From Janthinobacterium sp. 61 (GTDB lineage: Bacteria; Pseudomonadota; Gammaproteobacteria; Burkholderiales; Burkholderiaceae_D), in NCBI RefSeq assembly GCF_002846335.1, contig NZ_PJMQ01000001.1, forward strand, positions 4,650,001 through 4,714,000: 64,000 bases of DNA. The letters are read 5' to 3'. Both the position numbers and the translations under genes were made by a program. Positions 52,269-61,447 of this stretch are shown here, piece by piece. Numbering within the stretch: the first letter of the stretch is position 1; every line of letters begins with the position of its first letter. Under the pieces are notes generated by a model. It ran no database searches, had not been told where the DNA came from, and saw only the letters and a list, made by a program, of their open reading frames with translations.

Positions 52269-53627
52269 TTACAGCACGTAGCGCGACAGGTCCTCGTTGA
52301 CCGACAGCGCCTCCAGGCGTTCATTCACATACGCGGCATCGATCACCAGCACGTTTTCCGTCGTGCTGCTGCCTTCGCTGGCCGTAAACGACACTTCTTC
52401 CAGCAGTTTTTCCATCACCGTGTGCAGACGGCGCGCGCCGATGTTTTCCGTGCGCTCGTTGACCGAATAAGCGATCTCCGCCAGGCGCGTGATGCCTTCC
52501 GGCGCGAATTGCAGCGTCAGGTTTTCCGTCGCCAGCAAGGCTTCGTACTGCATCGTCAGGCAGGCGTCGGTGCTGGTCAAAATGCGTTCGAAGTCCGAAA
52601 TCGACAGCGATTCCAGCTCCACGCGGATGGGGAAGCGCCCCTGCAGTTCGGGAATCAGGTCCGACGGTTTCGACAGGTGGAACGCGCCCGAGGCGATGAA
52701 CAGGATGTGGTCCGTGCGTATCATGCCGTATTTGGTGTTGACGGTCGTGCCCTCGACCAGCGGCAGCAGGTCGCGCTGTACGCCAGCGCGCGAGACGTCA
52801 GCGCCGCCCGATTCCGAGCGCGAGGCGATCTTGTCGATTTCATCCAGGAAGACGATGCCGTTCTGCTCGACGTTCTGGATGGCCTTCTGTTTCAGCTCAT
52901 CTTCGTTGACCAGCTTGGCCGCTTCTTCCTCGACCAGCAGTTTCAATGCTTCGCGGATCTTGACCTTGCGCGCCTTCTTGCGCTGCCCGCCCACGCCCGA
53001 GAACATGGACTTGATCTGCTCCGTCATTTCTTCCATGCCCGGCGGCGCCATGATTTCCATCTGCGGACCCGCCTCGGCCAGCTCGATCTCGATTTCCTTG
53101 TCATCGAGCTCGCCCTGGCGCAATCGCTTGCGGAAGGTCTGGCGCGTGCTGTCGCCGTTGCCGCTGTCCACGGCCGCAGGCGTATTCGGCGTGAAACCGA
53201 AGTCGCGCGCCGGCGGCACCAGGATGTCGATCACGCGGTCTTCTGCCGCATCTTCGGCGCGTGCGCGCACTTTCTTCATTTCCAGCGCGCGCGTCTGCTT
53301 GATGCCGATGTCGATCAGGTCGCGGATGATGGTGTCGACATCGCGGCCCACATAGCCCACTTCCGTAAACTTGGTCGCTTCGATCTTGATGAACGGCGCC
53401 TCGGCCAGCTTGGCCAGGCGGCGCGCGATCTCCGTCTTGCCGACGCCAGTGGGGCCGATCATGAGGATATTCTTGGGCGTGATTTCATGGCGCAGGGGCT
53501 CGGCCACCTGCTGGCGGCGCCAGCGGTTGCGCAGGGCGATGGCGACGGCGCGCTTGGCCTTGGCCTGGCCCACCACGTGCTTGTCGAGTTCGGTAACGAT
53601 TTCCGACGGGGTCATGTTCATGATCAT
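52269..53627 (-). CDS. hslU: ATP-dependent protease ATPase subunit HslU (ClpY)
   Basis: The 452-aa AAA+ unfoldase feeds substrates to HslV. It starts with [17 protein letters not shown]. Walker A is GPTGVGKTE, the pore loop region is TEVGYVGRD, Walker B is VFLDEID, and the C-terminus ends in NEDLSRYVL, which inserts into HslV. Three in-frame ATGs (53627, 53621, 53615) compete; the first has AGAAAG upstream. It follows hslV by 33 bases. Confidence 0.96.
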   Translation of the reverse strand: MIMNMTPSEIVTELDKHVVGQAKAKRAVAIALRNRWRRQQVAEPLRHEITPKNILMIGPTGVGKTEIARRLAKLAEAPFIKIEATKFTEVGYVGRDVDTIIRDLIDIGIKQTRALEMKKVRARAEDAAEDRVIDILVPPARDFGFTPNTPAAVDSGNGDSTRQTFRKRLRQGELDDKEIEIELAEAGPQMEIMAPPGMEEMTEQIKSMFSGVGGQRKKARKVKIREALKLLVEEEAAKLVNEDELKQKAIQNVEQNGIVFLDEIDKIASRSESGGADVSRAGVQRDLLPLVEGTTVNTKYGMIRTDHILFIASGAFHLSKPSDLIPELQGRFPIRVELESLSISDFERILTSTDACLTMQYEALLATENLTLQFAPEGITRLAEIAYSVNERTENIGARRLHTVMEKLLEEVSFTASEGSSTTENVLVIDAAYVNERLEALSVNEDLSRYVL

Positions 53628-53660
53628 AGTTGGCTTTCTGTATTCTTTGCTCGGGGACGT

Positions 53661-54197
53661 TTAGTCCAGCGTCTCGATGATGTGCGACATATTCGTGTAA
53701 ATGCACAGCTCGGCGGCGATGGTCAGCGATTTCTTGACCACTTCGGCCGGCGACAAGTCCGTGTTTTCCTGCAGCGCCTTGGCGGCGGACTGGGCGAAGG
53801 TGCCGCCCGAGCCGATGGCGCCGATGCCGTCTTCCGGTTCCAGCACGTCGCCATTGCCCGTGATGACCAGGGTCGACTCGCTGTCGGCCACCAGCAGCAT
53901 CGCTTCCAGGCGGCGCAGCACGCGGTCGGTGCGCCAGTCCTTGGCCAGTTCGACGGAGGCGCGCAGCAAATTGCCCTGGTGCTTTTCCAGCTTGCCTTCA
54001 AAACGGTCGAGCAGGGTGAAGGCATCGGCGGTGCCGCCGGCAAAGCCGACCAGGACCTTGCCCTGATACAACTTACGCACTTTGCGGGCCGTGCCCTTCA
54101 TGACGATGTTGCCCAGCGTTACCTGGCCGTCGCCGCCCAGCGCGACTTGCTTGCCGCGCCGGACGCAGAGGATGGTGGTGCCGTGAAATTGTTCCAT
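53661..54197 (-). CDS. hslV: ATP-dependent protease subunit HslV (ClpQ)
   Basis: The 178-aa proteasome-type peptidase starts [10 protein letters not shown]; removal of the first residues would expose the catalytic threonine. The GGDGQVTLG and [18 protein letters not shown] motifs are typical. With HslU it degrades misfolded proteins and regulators in the cytoplasm. It is the first gene of the hslVU operon. Confidence 0.96.
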   Translation of the reverse strand: MEQFHGTTILCVRRGKQVALGGDGQVTLGNIVMKGTARKVRKLYQGKVLVGFAGGTADAFTLLDRFEGKLEKHQGNLLRASVELAKDWRTDRVLRRLEAMLLVADSESTLVITGNGDVLEPEDGIGAIGSGGTFAQSAAKALQENTDLSPAEVVKKSLTIAAELCIYTNMSHIIETLD

Positions 54198-54335
54198 AGT
54201 GACCTCAAAAGATTCGTGCCGATGCGTGCAGCGTCATGCGGTGCGCGCCCATGGCTCAAAAGTGGGGATGGAAAAGGCAATTGCAAGCGGCACTTGCCGC
54301 AGCCCTGTCTGCTTTAGTGTAGTCGGCGCGGGACG

Positions 54336-54372
54336 AAAAAAAAGCACGCAACGCAGGTTGTGTGCTTTTTTT
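54336..54372 (-). terminator. Bidirectional terminator after dksA
   Basis: AGCACGCAAC pairs with GTTGTGTGCT (one G-T pair) around GCAG. It is flanked by eight A on one side and seven T on the other, so it can act in both directions. It lies 45 bases after the dksA stop, on the minus strand. Confidence 0.88.
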
Positions 54373-54416
54373 CGCCATCGCGGGGCCGCCGGGGCGGCCG
54401 CGCCAGGTGAGGGGGA

Positions 54417-54869
54417 TCAGTCGCCGTACAGCTTTTGCTTCAGTTCGCGCCGTTGCTGTGCTTCCAGCGACAAGGTGGCGGTCGGACGGGCGATCAGGCG
54501 CGGGATGCCGATAGGCTCGCCCGTTTCTTCGCACCAGCCATAGTCGCCGGCGTCGATGCTGGCGATCGATTGCTGTACTTTCTTCAGCAATTTGCGTTCG
54601 CGGTCGCGCGTGCGCAGTTCCAGCGCATGCTCTTCCTCGATGGTGGCGCGGTCGGCAGGGTCCGGTACGAGCACGGTTTCACGCAAGTGTTCCGTGGTTT
54701 CGCCGGCGTTTTTCAGCAAGTCTTTTTCGAGCTGCTGCAGGCGCGCCTTGAAGAATGCCAGTTGTGCCGGATTCATGTAGTCATCTTCGCTCATGGCGCG
54801 AATTTGGTCTTCGCTGATGAGAGGGATGTCTTGGTTGGCGGCCGGGGTCGATTTATTAGTTTTGGTCAT
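54417..54869 (-). CDS. dksA: RNA polymerase-binding transcription factor DksA (zinc-finger cysteines mostly lost)
   Basis: The 150-aa protein binds the RNA polymerase secondary channel and works with ppGpp. The coiled-coil tip DPADRA carries the two key aspartates (Asp70, Asp73). The globular domain reads YGWCEETGEPIGIPRL; only Cys113 of the four zinc cysteines remains (Thr116, Ser134 and Ala137 replace the others), so it should fold without zinc. The start at 54869 is taken; the frame is open 22 codons upstream. It lies downstream of a COG0523 GTPase gene. Confidence 0.93.
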   Translation of the reverse strand: MTKTNKSTPAANQDIPLISEDQIRAMSEDDYMNPAQLAFFKARLQQLEKDLLKNAGETTEHLRETVLVPDPADRATIEEEHALELRTRDRERKLLKKVQQSIASIDAGDYGWCEETGEPIGIPRLIARPTATLSLEAQQRRELKQKLYGD

Positions 54870-55351
54870 AACTTCGCTTACCTTCGATACGACAGAGTTT
54901 TCAAATTGATCAGTTGATGCGGCGATGCCGAGCAACTGTACAGGTTCCGCTGGGCATTGCTGTCCGGATGTACTGCTTGCGACCTTGGCTTGCCGGCGGC
55001 GGCCAGGACTACCGGCCGGCTACATTTGCCATGTTGATAACTTTTTACCGCTCTATGCCAGTCGCGCTATGCGCGCGACAATGGGCGTGTTGGGTGGATC
55101 GCTTGCATGCCTGGCATGTGGCCAGTGGCAGTTTGCCAGCATTTCATGACAGGCGAACGACATGGGCCGTTTTCGTCGCTGATTTTGGCATGCTTTGCCT
55201 TATATTGCCATCCCGATTTGTTGCCTAGCCGATCAGAGACGGCTACTTGTTGGTTTATACCAGCAAGATGGGTGTCGGACAGCGGGAAAGCATGCTTAAC
55301 TTTCCCTTTTGTTTCTGCTTTGCAAAGAATACTTTGCAAAACCCGGCTAGT
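54870..55351. other. Intergenic region between dksA and the COG0523 gene
   Basis: This 482-bp gap must contain the dksA promoter. Two palindromic CTTTGCAAA elements lie at 55318-55341, two GTTTATACCA repeats at 55253 and 55350, and a plus-strand hairpin with a T-rich tail at 55284-55310. Short open frames here lack ribosome-binding sites and family features. No supported gene. Confidence 0.5.
55284..55310 (+). terminator. Terminator-like hairpin without an upstream plus-strand gene
   Basis: GGGAAAG (55284-55290) pairs with CTTTCCC (55300-55306) around nine bases, followed by TTTTGTTT. The orientation fits a plus-strand transcript, yet no plus-strand gene ends here, so it may end a small RNA started between dksA and this point. 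The minus strand has no T-run. Confidence 0.4.
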
Positions 55352-56452
55352 TTATACCAAACATTGTTCGAGTCCGCGAATAAAAATGTCTTTTGGTAGA
55401 TTCTTGCCAATAAACACCATTTTGCTGCCACGCACCTCATTCTCGCCCCATTTGGCGCCCAGGTCGCTGCCCATCAACTGGTGCACGCCCTGGAATACCA
55501 CCTTGCGTTCGGCACCCTGCATCAGCAGCACGCCCTTGTAGCGCAACATGCGCGGGCCATACACTTGCACCAGGCCGCCGAGGAACTCATCGAGCTTGGC
55601 GCTGTCGAACGGTTGCGTGCTCTTGAAAACAAAGGCGGCGATATCGTCGCTATGCTGCGCATGGTGGTGGTCTGCGTGGCCGCAATCGGTGGCGCAGGCG
55701 TCGCTGTGCTCGTGATGATGTGCTTTCTCGCCAGTATGCTCATGGGCGTGCTCGTGCTCGTGCGCGTGGTCATGATCGTGGACGTGCGCCGTTTCGGTGG
55801 CCAGGAAATCCGGGTCCAGTTCCAGCTTTTCATTCAGGTTGAAACCGCGGATGTCGAGCACTTCGGCCAGCGGCGCGCGGCCGAAATCGACCTTGGCGAT
55901 GGGGGCGCGGGGATTGATGCGCTTCAGGCGGCGTGTCAGGGTGGCCACGTCCTCTTCACTGACGAGGTCAGTTTTCGACAGCAGCAGCTTGTCGGCGAAG
56001 CCCACTTGCCGCTGGGCTTCCTCATATTCATCGAGTTGTTTCATCGCATGGCGGGCATCGACCACCGTGATAATGGCATCGAGCATGTAGTGGCTGCCCA
56101 CTTCTTCATCGACAAAAAAGGTTTGCGCCACGGGGCCGGGATTGGCCAGGCCCGTCGTTTCGATGACGACGCGGTCAAATGCCAGCAGGCCGGCGTCGCG
56201 CTTGCGCGCCAGTTCCGTCAGGCCCACGATCAGGTCGCCGCGTACGGTGCAGCAGATGCAGCCGTTATTCATCTCGATGATGTGCTCGTTGCTATCCTGC
56301 ACCAGGATTTCATTGTCGATGTTTTCCTGGCCAAACTCGTTTTCGATCACGGCGATGCGCATGCCATGGTCTTCCTGCAGTATGCGGTTGAGCAAGGTGG
56401 TTTTGCCGGCGCCCAGGAAACCGGTAAGGATGGTGGTTGGAATCAGTGCCAT
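55352..56452 (-). CDS. COG0523 (CobW/G3E family) GTP-binding metal chaperone
   Basis: The 366-aa protein has the P-loop GFLGAGKTT (11-19), the metal-binding CICC motif (Cys64, Cys66, Cys67) and a CobW C-terminal domain (about 270-360). Between the domains is a histidine-rich stretch (about 220-270), suggesting binding of zinc or a similar metal. Members load metals into target enzymes. No Zur-type operator is obvious upstream. It precedes dksA on the same strand. Confidence 0.93.
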   Translation of the reverse strand: MALIPTTILTGFLGAGKTTLLNRILQEDHGMRIAVIENEFGQENIDNEILVQDSNEHIIEMNNGCICCTVRGDLIVGLTELARKRDAGLLAFDRVVIETTGLANPGPVAQTFFVDEEVGSHYMLDAIITVVDARHAMKQLDEYEEAQRQVGFADKLLLSKTDLVSEEDVATLTRRLKRINPRAPIAKVDFGRAPLAEVLDIRGFNLNEKLELDPDFLATETAHVHDHDHAHEHEHAHEHTGEKAHHHEHSDACATDCGHADHHHAQHSDDIAAFVFKSTQPFDSAKLDEFLGGLVQVYGPRMLRYKGVLLMQGAERKVVFQGVHQLMGSDLGAKWGENEVRGSKMVFIGKNLPKDIFIRGLEQCLV

Positions 56453-56591
56453 GAAGGATGCCTATGCTGTAATCGATGGTGCCGCCGCGCAAGCGGAAGA
56501 ATGCGGACGATTATGCCGGAATTTTGCAAATGCTTGCAAATGCGCGCCCATCCGCTTGATATGGATCAGGCTGGTCTACTGGCGCGGCTGC

Positions 56592-57539
56592 CTACTTGAG
56601 CTTGGCGCGCGGGTGCGCCTGGTCATACACGTGCGCCAGATGCTGGAAATCGAGGGCCGTGTAGACCTGGGTCGAGGTGATGCTGGAATGGCCCAGCATT
56701 TCCTGCACGGCGCGCAAGTCGCCCGACGATTGCAGCACATGCGAGGCGAACGAGTGGCGCAGCACGTGCGGGTGCACGTTGGCGGGGATTTCGGTGGCCA
56801 GCGCATGCGCCTTCAGGCGCAGCTGCAATACGCGCGGCGAGATGCGCGTGTTGCGCGTGCTTAAAAACAAGGCAGCGCTGCCATCCCTGGCGGGCGGGCG
56901 CACGGCCAGCCAGCTGGCCAGCGCGACGAGCGCTGCCTTGCCAACGGGTACCTTGCGCATCTTGTTGCCCTTGCCCGTGACGATGACTTCGAAGCTGGCC
57001 ATGTCTAGCCAGCCCAGCGAGGCGTGCTGGCCGCCCTCGGCCTTGCAGTAATGGGTGTCCAGGCTGGTCAGTTCGGAGACGCGCAAGCCGCTCGAATACA
57101 GCAGTTCGAACATGGCGCGATTGCACAATTGCTCCGGCTCGGCGCTACCCTGCTGGTGTTGCGCGGGCGCCACGAGGCGCACGGCATCGTCCACCGACAG
57201 GGCTTTCGGTAAGGTTTTGGCCTGCTTGGGGGCGCGGATGCCGTCGACGGGATTGGCGTCGAGCTTGGTCTCGCCACTGAGCCAGTTGAAAAAGCCCCGC
57301 CACGACGACAGCTTGCGGGCGATCGAACGCGGGTCGAGGCCGCCGCTGTGCAGCTTGGCCGTGTAGCGGCGTATTTCGTTGTGTGCGAGGGCGGTCCAGG
57401 GCGTATCGCCGCTCAGTTCCAGCAAGGCGCGCAGGTCGCGCCCGTAGGCGTCGAGCGTGTGCGGCGACAGCTTGCGCTGCGTGGCCAGCTGCGCCAGGTA
57501 GCTGGCCAGCCATTCGGCCTTGCCGCGCGCCTCGCCCAT
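56592..57539 (-). CDS. xerC: Tyrosine recombinase XerC
   Basis: The 315-aa recombinase resolves chromosome dimers at dif together with XerD. All catalytic residues are present: Arg153 in SSGLRVSE, Lys190, His258 and Arg261 in HPHVLRHSF, His284 in LGHSS and Tyr293. The SAM-like core-binding domain covers about 8-95. It starts 7 bases after the DUF484 gene, its usual partner. Confidence 0.96.
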   Translation of the reverse strand: MGEARGKAEWLASYLAQLATQRKLSPHTLDAYGRDLRALLELSGDTPWTALAHNEIRRYTAKLHSGGLDPRSIARKLSSWRGFFNWLSGETKLDANPVDGIRAPKQAKTLPKALSVDDAVRLVAPAQHQQGSAEPEQLCNRAMFELLYSSGLRVSELTSLDTHYCKAEGGQHASLGWLDMASFEVIVTGKGNKMRKVPVGKAALVALASWLAVRPPARDGSAALFLSTRNTRISPRVLQLRLKAHALATEIPANVHPHVLRHSFASHVLQSSGDLRAVQEMLGHSSITSTQVYTALDFQHLAHVYDQAHPRAKLK

Positions 57540-57546
57540 GGCTGAC

Positions 57547-58224
57547 TCAGGCAGGCGAGCCGGCGCGCAGCGCGGCCAGGGCGGCGCTGGCCGTGGCGCC
57601 GATATGCACGAGGAAGTCGGTGCCCATGCTGGAGGTAAAACGTTCGCTGTCGGGCGAACCGAGCACCAGCAAGCCGAAGGTGCCTGTGGTGCCGGGGGCG
57701 CGCAGGGCGATCATGACGGTCGATTCGATTTTATCCGCCTGCAACCAGTGCACGGCCTCGAAATCGCGGTTGCTGCCGCAGTACGGCGCTTGCAAGCTGT
57801 TGGCGAACATGCGCACGTCGGCCGTGACATCTTCCGTGAACCAGCCATTGGCGTGTTCCGGCAGCACTTGCCACAGGCGCAGGCTGACATAGGGCACGTC
57901 GAAATTGCTTTGCAAGGCATCGACCAGCACGCGCGGCATGGCCGCATCGCTGCGCACTTGCAGCATGGCCTGGTTCCAGCCGTGGAACTTGCTGGCGATG
58001 TCGCCATTTTCCTCGGCCAGGCGGCTCAGCTTGGACATGCGCAGTTCCAGCGCCTTGTATTTGTCACGCATCACTTCCATTTGCCGCTCCTGCAGCGAGA
58101 TGGTGCGTCCCGTCAGCGGGCTGCTCAGCTTGACCTCGCCGAGCAGCGCGGTATGCTCTTCGAAGAAAGTCGGATGCTCGCTCAGGTACTGGGCGACGGT
58201 GCTGGAATCGAGTGTGGCGGTCAT
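57547..58224 (-). CDS. DUF484 family protein
   Basis: The 225-aa protein has a short helical N-terminus (VAQYLSEHPTFFEEHTALLGEV), a coiled-coil segment and a GAF-like domain (about 90-220). The family is nearly always next to xerC and dapF, but its role is unknown. The ATG at 58224 fits the conserved start. Here xerC follows directly, while dapF is 3.2 kb upstream. Confidence 0.92.
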   Translation of the reverse strand: MTATLDSSTVAQYLSEHPTFFEEHTALLGEVKLSSPLTGRTISLQERQMEVMRDKYKALELRMSKLSRLAEENGDIASKFHGWNQAMLQVRSDAAMPRVLVDALQSNFDVPYVSLRLWQVLPEHANGWFTEDVTADVRMFANSLQAPYCGSNRDFEAVHWLQADKIESTVMIALRAPGTTGTFGLLVLGSPDSERFTSSMGTDFLVHIGATASAALAALRAGSPA

Positions 58225-58326
58225 TGAGAATGTCTGTCAGTGAAGGATGAACGCTTCATTCTAACCGAGAGTACGCCCGCATAGGCGCAAAGGGCAGGGC
58301 GCCGATGCATTTTCCGCGCGCACATG

Positions 58327-58357
58327 AAAAAGGCGGCATGGTTGCCCATGCCGCCTT
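58327..58357 (-). terminator. Terminator of the porin gene
   Basis: AAGGCGGCATGG and CCATGCCGCCTT are perfect 12-base arms around a four-base loop. On the minus strand TTTTTC follows. It lies 47 bases after the porin stop. Confidence 0.9.
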
Positions 58358-58403
58358 GCATTCCTTGCTCAGCAATCACCCATTGAGGGTGACGTGCGGG
58401 GCA

Positions 58404-59483
58404 TTAGAAGTTGTGATGTACGCCCAGGCCGATGTAGCTGACCGAGGTGGTGTTGTTGTAGTTGGCGGCGCTGGCCGATTTCTTGTTCGAAATATCTGCG
58501 TACAGGTAGGTACGTTTCGACAGATTGTAGTCATAGCCCAGCGATGCCTGTTTGGTCTTGGCGACGCCATCCGGCGTTTTCTGACCGTAGCCAGCGCGGA
58601 TCTTGCCTGGGCCGACGTCGTAGTTGGCGCCCAGCACCCACGATTTGGTGTCGGTGTTGACGATTTTGAAATTGCCGTCATCCTGATGCTGGTACGACGC
58701 CATCAGTTTCAATTCCGCGATTGGATTGAACGATGCACCGACCGACCACAGTTTGGCTTGCAGGCCGTTACGCTCGTAGGCAGCCATGGCTGCGAACTGG
58801 GCGTAGTTGTACGTTGCCGAAACCGAGTACGGGTTCGATGCTGGCGCCACATTGGCTGCTACGGCGAAATTGCCCGTGGCATTCGTCGTCAGGTTGCGCA
58901 CGGTGGCTGCAACGGCGGCGTTGTTGTTCGCTTCCTTGGCGGCCACGGTGGCGTTGAACTGGAAACCGCTCATGACTGGCGAGTTATAGAACACGGCATT
59001 CGAGAAGCGGTTTTTCGAGTTGCCTGGTGCGCTCAGCGGATCGCTGCTATAGGCGGCCACGGTCAGGTCGGTCTGGAAACCCGCTGGCGTCGGCATGCCG
59101 GACCATGGTTCGAAACTGGTGCTCGTTTCCTGGAAGGCGGTCAGGCCACGACCCAGGCGCAAGGTACCGAAGTCGCCTTGCAGGCCGACGCGGCTTTGAC
59201 CCTGGAACAGCGGACGCGAATTGATGCCCGAGGTGTTTTCTACGGTGCCGGTGTCGGATTCATAGCGAATTTCCAGTTGGAAAATAGCTTTCAAGCCATT
59301 GCCCAGATCTTCCGTGCCCTTGAAACCCAGCTTGTTATTGTCGCGTTTGGTGACGCTAGTGGTTCCATTCGATGCTTTACCCAGGCCTGCATCGATCGTG
59401 CCGTAGATTTGGACGGACGACTGTGCTTGTGCGGTTGCGGCAAAAGCGCCGAAGAGTGCGAGGGCAACGAGTGTTTTTTTCAT
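58404..59483 (-). CDS. General outer-membrane porin (Gram-negative porin, OmpC/Omp32-like)
   Basis: The 359-aa protein has a signal peptide (about 1-20, ending ATAQA). The classical porin start SSVQIYGTIDAGLGKASNG follows, then 16-strand barrel sequence including the eyelet loop region PLFQGQSRVGLQGDFGTLRLGRG. The last residue is phenylalanine (SYIGLGVHHNF). Such trimers let small solutes across the outer membrane. It is a single transcription unit with its own strong terminator. Confidence 0.95.
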   Translation of the reverse strand: MKKTLVALALFGAFAATAQAQSSVQIYGTIDAGLGKASNGTTSVTKRDNNKLGFKGTEDLGNGLKAIFQLEIRYESDTGTVENTSGINSRPLFQGQSRVGLQGDFGTLRLGRGLTAFQETSTSFEPWSGMPTPAGFQTDLTVAAYSSDPLSAPGNSKNRFSNAVFYNSPVMSGFQFNATVAAKEANNNAAVAATVRNLTTNATGNFAVAANVAPASNPYSVSATYNYAQFAAMAAYERNGLQAKLWSVGASFNPIAELKLMASYQHQDDGNFKIVNTDTKSWVLGANYDVGPGKIRAGYGQKTPDGVAKTKQASLGYDYNLSKRTYLYADISNKKSASAANYNNTTSVSYIGLGVHHNF

Positions 59484-59843
59484 GTCTTATTCCCTATTAA
59501 AAGTGAGTTCCGTCCGAGATCCGAGCAGATTGAAAGGCGCCAATTGCCGCGTTCCGATGAATGAACCTTAATTCGTCGGCGCGCAAGTCGCGCGGGATTG
59601 GTCAAATGTGCGTGAAAAGATTGGTGAAAAGCGTCATAAATCCATGGCCCTGTTGTATTTTTGTAACGCGCGGTTTCTGCTTATCCTGCGCCGATGGCCA
59701 GCCTTCTCCCTCTCGCCACGGTGGCAGCGCCTTGCCATATTGGCGTGTTCCGGCCAGGACATTGTTGCGTTGAATCAAGTTCTTAAGCCGGCTTGGTCGG
59801 ATTTATGTCACAAGGACGTTACACTAAGGGACGGCCTGCACTG
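59484..59843. other. Intergenic region between porin and Sel1 genes
   Basis: These 360 bp separate two divergent genes and must hold both promoters. TTTAAT-like sequence precedes the porin start on the minus strand, and AGGG gives its ribosome-binding site. I see no clear sigma-70 pair for the plus-strand gene and no supported gene. Confidence 0.45.
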
Positions 59844-61400
59844 ATGGGCCCGGAGACGACACTATTATTAGAATCATTGACTCAATATCGAGAATCGATG
59901 GCAAATCGCGAAACATTAGGATTGATCAAGGGCGCACGTGCCGGCGATGTGGCGTGCCAGCTGGCGTTGGGACGGGTGTATCTGTTCGGACAGGGTGTGC
60001 CGCAGAGCTTGCCGACAGCCTTGCACTGGCTGGCGCGGGCAGCCCAGGAGAATAGCCAGGAAGCATGCTTGCTGATCGGTACGCACGTACCGTTCGAAGT
60101 GGCGCAACCGGCAGCCAGGACACTGATTCCGTATTACGCGCAGGCGTTCGATGCGGGCCTGGTGCAGGCGGGCCTGGTGCTGGCACAACTGGTGCTGGGC
60201 AACAACGCCAGCAGTTGCGAAACCTTGCGCGCCAAGGCGCGCGTGGCGCTGGACGCCGCCGTGCGTGCCGGCTTGCCCGATGCGCAATGGTTGTTATCCA
60301 TGCAAGAAGGATCGTCCGCAGCCTCCATGCCGGATAGCGGCGTCGCTGGCGAGCATGCCCTCGACGGCGACGCGCCCCTGTACGCCTGGCTGGAGCAGGC
60401 CTGGAGCCAGGGCAACCATGCCGGCTTCCTGTCGCAAGGCTTGCCGCAGGCGCGCGAGCTGTTACAGCGCCAGGCCGCAGCCGGGGCGCGCACGATCGCG
60501 CTGGACACGCAGCAGGTGCTGTTGCTGTCGCGTTGTGCCCAGGCACTGGCGCCAGGCGGCGATGTCGAGGGTTGGCAATGTTGCGAGCTGGCCGCGCATG
60601 GCGGCGACCGCACGGCACAGCTGGAGCTGGGACTCGGCTATGCGCGCATGGATGCGCATGGCCGGCGGCTGGCCACGCGCAGCGGCGCGGCCAATTTCAA
60701 GCGGGCCGTGCGCTGGCTGACGCAGGCTGGCGAGCAGGGACTGGCCGAAGCCTGGTTCGTGCTGTCGCGCATCTATACAAAACCGGAATTTTCCCAGCGC
60801 AATGTGGTCGAAGCCCATTCCTGCCTGGAGCGTGCCGCCGACCTGGGACATGGCCCGGCCCAGCTCGAGTGCGGCATGCATGCCTGGCGCAATCGCCGCG
60901 ACGGTGTCAACAACGATGTGCGTGCCGCCTATTGGCTGCTGCAGGCGCAGGCGCAAGGCAGCAGTGAAGCCGAGGCGGCGCTGGCGAAGATCGCGCCACG
61001 CGGCGAGCCCGGCGACTGGGGCCAGTGCGCCGCCCTGCACGCCGATGGACAACTGCGCCAGTTGGGTCAGAGCCACCCTTTGCTGGCGGCGCGGCTGGAG
61101 CTGGCGCGCCGCTTTCACCTGTCGCGTGCCGAGGCGCTGCTGCTCGATCTCCATGCGGCCGACCAGGGGCATTGCCTGCTGATCGATATCAGCGCCACGC
61201 ATGGACGCGGCAAGCGGCGCCTGGCATTGATCCGCACGGCGCAGGAGCGCCAGCTGGTCGACCAGGTAGTACGCCTGTTCGAACGCGTCGATTGCGGCGT
61301 GACGGGGCCGGAAGGCAATTACCGGCAACGCCTGTACCGCCTGAAGTGCTACCTGGCCGAGCTGGGTGTCACGCAGGAACAGCAGTTCCTGGCGGCCTGA
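59844..61400 (+). CDS. Sel1-repeat protein with integrase-like C-terminal region
   Basis: The 518-aa protein has at least six Sel1-type repeats across about 20-410, for example ACQLALGRVYLFGQGVPQSL and AWFVLSRIYTKPEFSQRN. There is no signal peptide. The last 100 residues differ: ARRFHLSRAEALLLDLHAAD and ISATHGRGKRRLALIRTAQE resemble the start of the tyrosine-recombinase catalytic domain (first Arg and beta-hairpin Lys), but the HxxR and Tyr parts are missing. AAGGGA lies upstream; in-frame starts at 59805 and 59898 are alternatives. Function is unknown. Confidence 0.8.
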   Translation: MGPETTLLLESLTQYRESMANRETLGLIKGARAGDVACQLALGRVYLFGQGVPQSLPTALHWLARAAQENSQEACLLIGTHVPFEVAQPAARTLIPYYAQAFDAGLVQAGLVLAQLVLGNNASSCETLRAKARVALDAAVRAGLPDAQWLLSMQEGSSAASMPDSGVAGEHALDGDAPLYAWLEQAWSQGNHAGFLSQGLPQARELLQRQAAAGARTIALDTQQVLLLSRCAQALAPGGDVEGWQCCELAAHGGDRTAQLELGLGYARMDAHGRRLATRSGAANFKRAVRWLTQAGEQGLAEAWFVLSRIYTKPEFSQRNVVEAHSCLERAADLGHGPAQLECGMHAWRNRRDGVNNDVRAAYWLLQAQAQGSSEAEAALAKIAPRGEPGDWGQCAALHADGQLRQLGQSHPLLAARLELARRFHLSRAEALLLDLHAADQGHCLLIDISATHGRGKRRLALIRTAQERQLVDQVVRLFERVDCGVTGPEGNYRQRLYRLKCYLAELGVTQEQQFLAA

Positions 61401-61425
61401 CTTTTACTCCTGATTGTTCGCTGTT

Positions 61426-61447
61426 TACAGCTCGATTACAGCTCGAT
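61426..61447. repeat. 11-bp tandem duplication at the dapF stop codon
   Basis: TACAGCTCGAT occurs twice in direct succession. The copy nearer dapF encodes its last residues and stop; the other recreates the same codons and stop beyond the gene end. It looks like a recent slippage duplication with no effect on the protein. Confidence 0.8.

Noticed and set aside
52422..54317. 631-codon plus-strand frame over hslU and hslV
   Set aside because: Antisense to two conserved protease genes.
54914..55228. 104-codon frame between dksA and the COG0523 gene
   Set aside because: No ribosome-binding site, Trp/Cys-rich random-looking protein, no family features.
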